Source of the DNA: Coptis chinensis
Lineage: Eukaryota; Streptophyta; Magnoliopsida; Ranunculales; Ranunculaceae
Direction: 5' to 3'
NCBI GenBank assembly: GCA_015680905.1
Contig: CM027378.1
Location: forward strand, 58,119,501-58,183,500
DNA length: 64,000 nt
This document shows, piece after piece, positions 57,078 through 64,000 of the stretch. Position 1 is the first letter of the stretch, and each line of letters begins with the position of its first letter. The notes below the pieces were generated by a model. It was not told the DNA's origin and ran no database searches. It saw only the letters and a program-made list of their open reading frames with translations. A program made the translations under genes and the position numbers.

Positions 57078-57169
57078 TGATAAGCACCCAAAAGTGTAGT
57101 TTAAACCTCTTAACAGTACTCTACTTAGGCCAATTATGTTTATAATAAATAAGAGTTAGTATTGTTTAC
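57078..57169 (+). repeat. 3' LTR fragment of El-2b
   Basis: First 92 bp of the El-2 LTR, nearly identical to 42615-42706, cut by El-5 after TTTAC (57165-57169, presumed left target duplication). Confidence 0.85.
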
Positions 57170-58447
57170 TGATAAGCACCCAAAATTGTAATATGAAACC
57201 CCATTGAGACATATAAATTTGGTTAATTATGTGTTTAATAATCATGAAATAAATATATTTTCGTACTTTTGCAGGTATTCGCAGTAAACATGAAAATATT
57301 GGTTAAACTTGCGTCAAAGCATGGGGAACGATGTATATATGAATTCTTCCAAATCAGCCATGTAAAGCCCAACAAATCCGCACAGAAGCATCAAACTTCC
57401 GAAGCTCTTACCTCTTGAACCAGGATTTCGAATGCGACAAGTGAGCTGCTCAGACAATCAGGCCGATGAACTCTACACATAGGCGGGAAGTTGTAAAATT
57501 GCCAAAAGACCGGACCGCCACTAGACTGCACGTGGACCCACTATACGGGCCCGCAAGATTTGATGAGTCATCAATCATGGAGCATGTCAAGACAAAAATG
57601 CCAAATTATTGGTGCAAAGTTGACACCTTGCATGTAATTAATTAATTAGATTAGGTGTTCATAGTGAAAAAAAGGTAAATAGTGAGTTTATGACACCTTG
57701 GGGTCCTCCTTGAAAAATTTTCACTTCTTCATGCAAGTGAGTTTATAAATAAATAGTTTCTTCTTTTTGTTATCTCTCTCTTTTTACATTCCATACTTGA
57801 TTTAGTTTTAGCCCAAGGATCATGAGCTAAACCTTCCCTTTGTAGGGAGTTAATAACACTCATGTGAGGGAAAAGTCTTGTTATTTGGTTTAGTAAGTGT
57901 TTAGGAAGAACAACTAGGCCTACATCCTATCCCAAAATGATATTTGGTGTAGAGTCTAGTTAGGGATCAAGTGATGAGTTTACAGATAAGTCATTGCTTG
58001 GTTCCACATGCTAGCATGTATGAGCTTAAAGATGAGTCATATTTGTTAGGGATCAAGTTTCTTTTAGTAGAACTTGTCTATGAGTTCTAGGAAGATTTTA
58101 ATGCACTTATAAAAATCAAATAACAAAAGTAATCTTCACATGAGGAGAATTAACTCTCCACTTTTGTTTTAGTAAAATTTTATTGTGTCTTAGCTGCATG
58201 ATTTCGTAACTTAATGTTTTTAATTTTTGTGTAGTAAGAAACCAAATATTTAGTATTAATATAATCATATTTAAACTTACTCACTAGTTCCCTAAAAGAG
58301 TAAAAACCAAGTTATAAGTGGTCATAGAATTTAGGTTGGTTCGAATCCTTGCTCCAAACTATATGAACACGAAGATCGTGAGTATTTGAATTCGCACTTT
58401 CTCATAAGAAAAGATTCAAATCTCTAACGTAAAAAAGGTGAATATCA
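57170..58447 (+). repeat. 5' LTR of El-5
   Basis: 1278 bp, TGATAAGCACCC to GAATATCA. Apart from the first dozen bases it is unlike the El-2 LTR. TATA box at 57742-57752 (TTATAAATAAA). Confidence 0.8.
57742..57752 (+). promoter_or_regulatory. TATA box of the El-5 LTR
   Basis: TTTATAAATAA in mid-LTR, followed by a T/C-rich stretch. Confidence 0.5.
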
Positions 58448-58450
58448 AAA

Positions 58451-58467
58451 TGGCGCCGCTGCCATTC
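58451..58467 (+). other. Primer-binding site of El-5
   Basis: TGGCGCCGCTGCCATTC, three bases after the LTR; of the sites in this window it fits the known Athila tRNA-Asp site about as well as any. Confidence 0.7.
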
Positions 58468-60042
58468 TAAAGACCAAGGGCTTGTGCTACGGACTGGGAA
58501 TTGCTCCAAGGGGAACCCCCACTCTCATCCTTCTTTGCTTTTTGTTTCATTTTTACGTTTTTGTTTTATTTTCGTATTTTTGTCTCGAAAACAACCTGAC
58601 CTCTCTCGAATTTTTGGTTGTACTTCCAGGGACAAAAATTTAGGACCGGGAAAGTAAACTACACAAGTTTCTAAGGTTTCTGTGAAAATTTGAACTCATT
58701 GTGGCATAATCGACACGCGTGCGCGGTACTGGACTCACATCCGCAGGTGTAACCCGCGTCCGCGGGTGTATTTTCTCTTTTGTTGTTCTTGTTCTACCTC
58801 CGGCATCCACTAATAAATACTGATCCATATCCAGGCCTAACTCTCTGGAACTGTGACATAAAATTCGAATATCTTCTGGGATTAATTACGTCAACGGATT
58901 GAAACATCTGTTTCATTTCTTTAGCGTACTTGCGGGAAGCAACATGTTCCAAATTTTTACTGTTTTTGCATGAATGCCATGTACGTAGTTATTATGTGCT
59001 AATTTATAGATTATTATTTACGTGTTAGCCTAGAAATATGCATGAATCATGTTCATATACCTGTAAATATTTATATACGATTAACTAGGCATGAATTGCA
59101 TCTTAATGTATATATACATATAAATGGTACTGTTTTGCATGGTTATCTGTCTTTCTACGTATAAGTGTCTATTGTTGCATGTTTAGTATTTTTATACGTA
59201 TAAGTACACATCTTGTATAATACTTCGATTTTGTCAAGAAAGAGGAGAACATTCCAACGGGGGTTAAAATCTGAGTTGGGTAAGTTGTTTCTAAACCCTA
59301 TGGGGCGAAGCTACTCTCTATATGACACTCGCAATCTCAATGAGTATTGCCGAAATCAATTTATTATGCAATACAAGAGTCGTATTTTAATCTATGTATA
59401 ATACGTTGGATGTTTAGTTTTAGCATTGTCTTATTTATATGCGTACGTATACTATATTCGCATGATACTGTATTTAGATACGTATGAGTGATTCAAATTT
59501 GCCTGTTACTATTGATATACGTCTACGTAATATCGATCTACAAATTAACGTACATATACGTATTACTGATGTATATTTGCCTGTACGTATGGAAGTATTT
59601 ATCGATGATACAACCTTGCCTATTCGATAGCTATACGTATGAGTAGAGTATCTTCACATGTTACTGCATCTAGTATTGTATGAGTATATCGTATTTGCAT
59701 GCTTGTATTTTCATCCTTGCATAAATCTTAAAAAAAAATAATAATAATAATTAAGAATGACCTTGCATAAATTTTAATTCCATAAATCTTAATCATATTC
59801 CAACGGTGTCTAGGAAACTTGAAAGATTGAGGTTACTTAATTAGAACCGTGCTTGCACGGAAAGCCTCCCTCATATCTCTCTTGTAACCTGGTCGTTGGT
59901 TTATACACACGTATTCCTCGCTCCACTGCTACATTAGCAGCAGCTTAGGCCTACGTTGTTCAACTCCAAAATCTTTAAGAGAATCATAAAATTCAAGTAA
60001 TAATAAGTTCCTTCTGTCAATTAGATCTAATTTTATGCTTGC
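58468..60042 (+). other. El-5 5' leader with TACGTA cluster
   Basis: Noncoding 1.6 kb. A GC-rich block (about 58711-58771: ACACGCGTGCGCGG, CCCGCGTCCGCGGG) is followed by an AT-rich part with nine exact TACGTA palindromes between 58982 and 59639. Small frames here (for example 59213-59401) have no family resemblance. Confidence 0.65.
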
Positions 60043-61650
60043 ATGAGATTAAGGTCTGGTTCCACTAAAGAATTTGAACATACCTATCATCGAAAAAAAT
60101 ACGATAAGCAACTGCGTAAGTTCTCACCTAAAAATTGTTCTTCTTCTATTAATTACCTTCATCAAGATCCTTCGTCGCCATTACCTTCTGTCGTAATGGC
60201 CGACGATCCTCCACCAGCTGAGAAGCCCCTATCGGACTTCTATACTGCATTACAGGAAGGACCTTCTTCCTGCATCAAACTTGAGGACATTGTCGGTGAT
60301 TTTTGTATCCCACCAAACGTTTTTAGTTTGTTACCTGTGTATCATGGTTTGGATCACGAAAAACCGTACAATCATCTTTGTAGGCTTCAACAAGTGGCCA
60401 CAACATTTCACCGTCCAGCTGTCTCTAAGGAACAACTCTTGCTTCGGCTATTTCCATTCACCTTAGTAGAAAAAGCGTCAATTTGGCTTGCAGGACAACA
60501 GCCACAATCCATAGACACATGGAATAAACTTGTTCAAGCTTTCATGCTTCAATTTTACACTTAAAAGAAAACTACTGAAATGCTTCAAAAAATTCAATTC
60601 TTTCATCAAAATCCTCATGAATCGTTTACGGAAGCATGGAGTCGCTTTACTGATCTTCTTTTAGAATGTCCTCATCACCAACTAGACAAAGTCGTCCTTG
60701 TTCGTTCCTTCTTTAATGGATTTTCTAATCATCAAAAAGAAACTCTTGATATAATGAATGGCGGTTGCTTCATGGACAAAGGAGCTACTGAAGCATATAC
60801 TTTTCTTGAAAAACAAGCGAAAAAAGGTACACACTAGGGTAACACTAAGCCGTCTAGATCATCAAAAGATACTGTAACAAAGGCTACATCTATTTTTGAG
60901 GTAAAACCCGATCCCAAATTAAAAAATTTGATAGAATCCCTAACTAAAAAAGTAGATGCCCTTGCAGTTCAAGTAAACGATCAACTCCCAAAATAGGTCA
61001 TGAACGTTGACACATCCCCATGTGTTCTTTGTCTCAATCCTGACCATCCTAATGCTTATTGTCCCTTGCTATATGCCTCCCCTTCTCAACTATTAGAAGA
61101 GGCATGTGCATTCAACATTCCTAATGCACCTTGGCGACAGCATCCGAATTTCGCTTGGCGCCAAAATAACCAACAGCTGAGGGCTCCTCCAGGTTTCGCT
61201 AATCCACCTGTTCGACCAACCAACAACTTTATTCTATACCTCCAAGGCAATAATCAACAATACCAACAAAGCCAGAATCAATTTCAAAATACTTCGGATG
61301 CTAACTATCAAACCAACCGTAGCCCTGTTCCAGCCAATCCAAATCCCAACTATAATCAACAACTTCTCAACAATAATCGTGATCTAGTAATTGCAGTAAC
61401 AAACCGCGCCACTTTCGTTACGGATAAGACAAGTGAGACTTTCTTAGCTTACATGAACCAACAATCTCAAATTTTAACGTCTATCCAACAATCACTTCAA
61501 CAATTGGCGCAAGAAAAGAGTCAGAAATGCGTGTTTCCTAGACAAGCAGTTCCAAACCCTAAACCAGCAAACACTGCCTTTGAACTCACCAATGCAACGG
61601 GTACAAGTACTCCCAACCAAGGTGAGGTGCACGCAATCACTACTCTTTGA
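60043..61650 (+). pseudogene. El-5 gag
   Basis: Start MRLRSGSTKEF at 60043. Capsid domain: LLPVYHGLDHEKPYNH, EKASIWLAGQQPQ, FTDLLLECPHHQL. Stops: TAA 60562, TAG 60835 (same codon as the El-4 TAG at 30092) and TAG near 60994. Zinc knuckle CVLCLNPDHPNAYC at 61021-61062; Asn/Gln-rich tail to a TGA at 61648. No frameshift is needed between the pieces except near 60564-60580. Confidence 0.83.
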
Positions 61651-61680
61651 TCTGGAAAAACTGTAGCCAATCAAATACGT

Positions 61681-62767
61681 ATGCCAGATGATCAACCAAA
61701 GGAATCCGACGGTTCACATGAATCTATTTCCAATAATGAACCTACGGAGGATTCACCAAATACAACAAAGTCAACATCTCAGAATTTAGGAAACAAGCAA
61801 GCGGACCCCTTTGCCAAATTCCGCCCTAAGGCACCGTTTCCTGCACGCTTGGCAAAGAATAAACCTGATGAGAATTTTGCTAAAATTCGAGAGACTTTTC
61901 AGAATTTGACAATCAACTTACCTTTTCTCAACGCCTTAAAGCTATTGCCAAAACATGCAAAATTTCTAAAAGATATGTGTACCACAAAAAGGAGAACTAA
62001 TGTTCCTCAACAAGTGTTCCTCACCGAACAGTTTCCATCCATCACCAAACACAATGGTATAGTCAAATACAAGGACCCTGGTAGACCAACGGTTCCATGC
62101 ACCTTAGGTGACAAATATAAGGCTACTGCACTACTAGACCTAGGAGCTAGTGTTAACTTACTTCCATATTACTTATTTAAACAACTAGGTCTTCATGAGC
62201 TGAAACCAACCACCATGACCCTACAGTTAGCCGATCGTTCCATTAAGTTTCCAAAAACGAATTGTGAAAAACGTCCTTGTAAAAGTCCAAGACTTTTCCT
62301 ATCCTGTCGACTTTGTTATTTTGGATACTGAAGTTGCATGTGATTCCATTCCTATCATCTTAGGACGTCCGTTCCTAGCAACTGCTAATGCTCTTATTAA
62401 CTGTATGGATTGTTCCATGACCATGTCATTCGGAAATCTTTCGGTCGAGGTAAATGTGTTCAAGATGATGAAACAAATTCCAGAGCTTGACATTGATGGT
62501 GAGGTGAACAGGGTTGATAGCATTGTGCAAGAGTATTTAACCAACACTTTTCCTGAAGATGAAGTATACCAATTTATTTCCTTTAGCAATTCTGAATTTG
62601 AGGATGATGATTGTACACAAGAAGTAAACGAATTATTAGAGTCAATACCATTATTTGACCCTACGACCGTGATGTCCAGCGAATTGGATGAACATCAATC
62701 TGTTTACTCTATGGCCGATGACTTTCCTCAAGAATCTTTAATACCACTCCACCCGCCCCTGACTTAA
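61681..62767 (+). pseudogene. El-5 protease
   Basis: Frame 61681-62331 has the gag-protease border (KAPFPARLAKNKPDENF) and LLDLGASVNLLPYYLF near 62135. Small indels near 62255-62275 shift the frame; 62264-62767 continues with VKVQDFSYPVDFVILDTEV and IIPLILGRPFLA-type loop near 62355, ending PLHPPLT. A second frameshift near 62755 leads into reverse transcriptase. Confidence 0.82.
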
Positions 62768-62769
62768 AA

Positions 62770-63860
62770 CCTCTTCCTTCGGAATTAAAATACGTACATC
62801 TTGATCCAGATGGTAGTCATCCAATTATGATATCATCTCAATTGACTGATGATCAAGAATCTCGTGTAATAGATGTCATTCAACAACACCGTTCTGCTAT
62901 TGGATGGTCCCTCGATGACATTAAGGGCATTGACCCTAATGTATGCACCCATCGCATACATCTTGAAGAAAATGCTAACACGTCGCGTGAACCGCAACGT
63001 CATCTAAACCCAACCATGAAAGATGTGGTACGGGAGGAAGTTTTAAGATTACTCGATGCAGGTATTATTTACCCTATATCCGTTAGTATTTGGGTGAGTC
63101 CAGTACACGTTATTCCAAAGAAATCTGGCATTACGGTTAAAGCGCGAATGATAAAGATGAATGCATCTCCGCCAGATTCCAATGAAATAGCGAATATGCA
63201 TTGACTATCGCGAAACTTAATGCGGTAAGAACTCGTAAGGATCACTTTCCACGCCTTCTTCATCGATCGGATGCTTGAACGGTTAGCGGTCATGCGTATT
63301 ACTATTTTCTTGATGGTTATTCGGGGATATTTTCGGATAGTCATAGATCCTGGCCGATCAAGAAAAGACTATATTCATTGGCCCTTTTGGTACATTTGCA
63401 TATAAACGAATGCCTTTTCGACCTTTGCAATGCACGGTACTTTTACATTATTTGCATGCTTCATATTTTCAGTGATATGGTTGAACATTTTATGGAAGTA
63501 TTCATGAAAGACTTCTCAATATATGGAGATTCTTTCGATAGCTGTCTATCAAATCTTGAAAAGGTCTTTACACATTATGAAGAGAAAAACCTTGTTCTTA
63601 ATTGGGAAAAATGCCATTTCATGGTTACAAAAGGAATAGTTTTAGGACATATCGTTTCAAAAGACGGAATCGAAGTCGACAAAGCTAAGATAGAAAAAAT
63701 TGCTTCCCTTCCTATACCAAAAACAGTTCACGACATTCGCGCATTTTTAGGACACGCAGGTTTCTATAGGAGATTTATTCAAAATTTCTCAAAGGTTGCT
63801 CGACCTTTAACCAATCTCTTGCTTAAAGATGCCGTTTTTTACTTCAATTTCAATTGCAAA
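62770..63860 (+). pseudogene. El-5 reverse transcriptase, truncated by CACTA element
   Basis: 62827-63204 encodes RSAIGWSLDDIKGIDPNVC, LNPTMKDVVREEVLRLLDAG and WVSPVHVIPKKSG. From about 63140 to 63470 single-base indels are so dense that no frame holds, though DNA similarity to El-4 continues. 63378-63860 is clean again: MVEHFMEVFMKDFSIYG (the catalytic FMDD is FMKD, 63501-63512), LNWEKCHFMV, DIRAFLGHAGFYRRF. It stops at the first residues of RNase H (YFNFNCK). Confidence 0.83.
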
Positions 63861-64000
63861 CACTACAAGAAATGAGATTTTTTGCTACGAAATTATTTGC
63901 TACGCTTACAATGAGTAGCCAATAAACATCTTTTGCTACGCTTTAAAACGTTGCTATTGCTTTTTTGGAATAGGTAATAGATGCTATTATCGGCAACGGT
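63861..64000. mobile_element. CACTA-type DNA transposon, one end
   Basis: El-5 similarity ends at GCAAA and the next bases are CACTACAAGAAA, the classic start of plant CACTA (En/Spm-like) terminal repeats. The following 130 bp carry several copies of TTGCTACG and its variant CGTTGCTATT, the subterminal repeat style of this superfamily. The rest, including any transposase, is beyond the window, so orientation and autonomy cannot be judged. Confidence 0.75.

Larger units (their letters stand above)
43930..57169 (+). mobile_element. El-2b: Athila-like element, second tandem copy
   Basis: Internal region 43930-57077 plus 92 bp of 3' LTR before El-5 interrupts. Order: primer site, leader, gag, protease, [solo LTR S2], reverse transcriptase, RNase H, integrase, ORF-A, ORF-B, 3' noncoding region, polypurine tract. 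It is collinear with El-2a wherever both exist and shares two premature stops with it (see ORF-A and ORF-B). Confidence 0.88.
57170..63860 (+). mobile_element. El-5: Athila-like element, 5' two-thirds
   Basis: LTR 57170-58447, primer site, 1.6-kb leader, gag, protease and reverse transcriptase up to the start of RNase H, where the CACTA transposon begins at 63861. The 3' part is outside the window. Gag and pol resemble El-4 more at protein than at DNA level. Confidence 0.85.

Noticed and set aside
57170..57260. El-5 LTR as a duplicate start of the El-2 LTR
   Set aside because: Only the first dozen bases agree; the rest is unrelated, and TTTAC marks a separate insertion.
1..64000. Host protein gene, tRNA, rRNA or CRISPR
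   Set aside because: Nearly all of the sequence is accounted for by retrotransposon parts; tRNA-like words are primer-binding sites, and repeats lack regular CRISPR spacing.

Overview
This is a stretch of plant (angiosperm, probably eudicot) nuclear heterochromatin made almost entirely of nested retrotransposons. I see no host gene, no rRNA or tRNA gene, no CRISPR array and nothing bacterial. The plant assignment rests on Athila/Tat-type Ty3/gypsy elements (LTRs of 1.3-1.6 kb, a primer-binding site resembling the tRNA-Asp type, a DLGAS-type protease, post-pol ORFs), plant L1-type LINEs (zinc-knuckle ORF1; ORF2 with endonuclease, reverse transcriptase and RNase H) and a CACTA-type DNA transposon end. 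All element names below are local labels.

Layout. El-1 (1-1716, minus) is the 5' end of a gypsy element running off the left edge; it interrupts El-2a. El-2 is an old Athila-like family present as two copies joined by one shared LTR (42615-43929). Copy El-2a occupies 1717-6210, 18432-21108 and 41523-42614; copy El-2b runs 43930-57077 with a 3' LTR fragment to 57169. El-3 (6211-18426, minus, 5-bp target duplication ctaag) is a gag-protease element without reverse transcriptase; LINE L1 (from 6451 to about 12186) replaces most of its 3' LTR. S1 (18943-20202) and S2 (47387-48619) are two solo LTRs of one further family, each with a 5-bp duplication. LINE L2 (21109-27252, tail at 41489-41506, 16-bp duplication) lies in the 3' noncoding part of El-2a and is split by El-4 (27258-41483), an Athila-like element with two LTRs and 5-bp duplication cttac. 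El-5 (57170-63860) sits in the 3' LTR of El-2b and is itself broken at 63861 by the end of a CACTA transposon that leaves the window.

How the parts work together. El-2 and El-4 share an unusual plan: gag-pol, then two post-pol ORFs (called A and B) that look like paralogues of each other. Each coding block is followed by a tract close to TTTGGGGGTGG, the same sequence that serves as the polypurine tract next to the 3' LTR. GC-rich leaders with a motif close to AGCGCGCACCGCGC precede gag, ORF-A and ORF-B, and a TATA box lies upstream of ORF-B in all three copies that can be read. This repeated leader-ORF-purine-tract module is the most interesting structure in the window.

Every coding region carries stops or frameshifts. 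Where copies can be compared, several stops are single C-to-T or G-to-A changes, as expected from decay of methylated repeats. Element boundaries are strong because they are fixed by LTR ends and target duplications; family names rest on motifs read by eye, not on searches.
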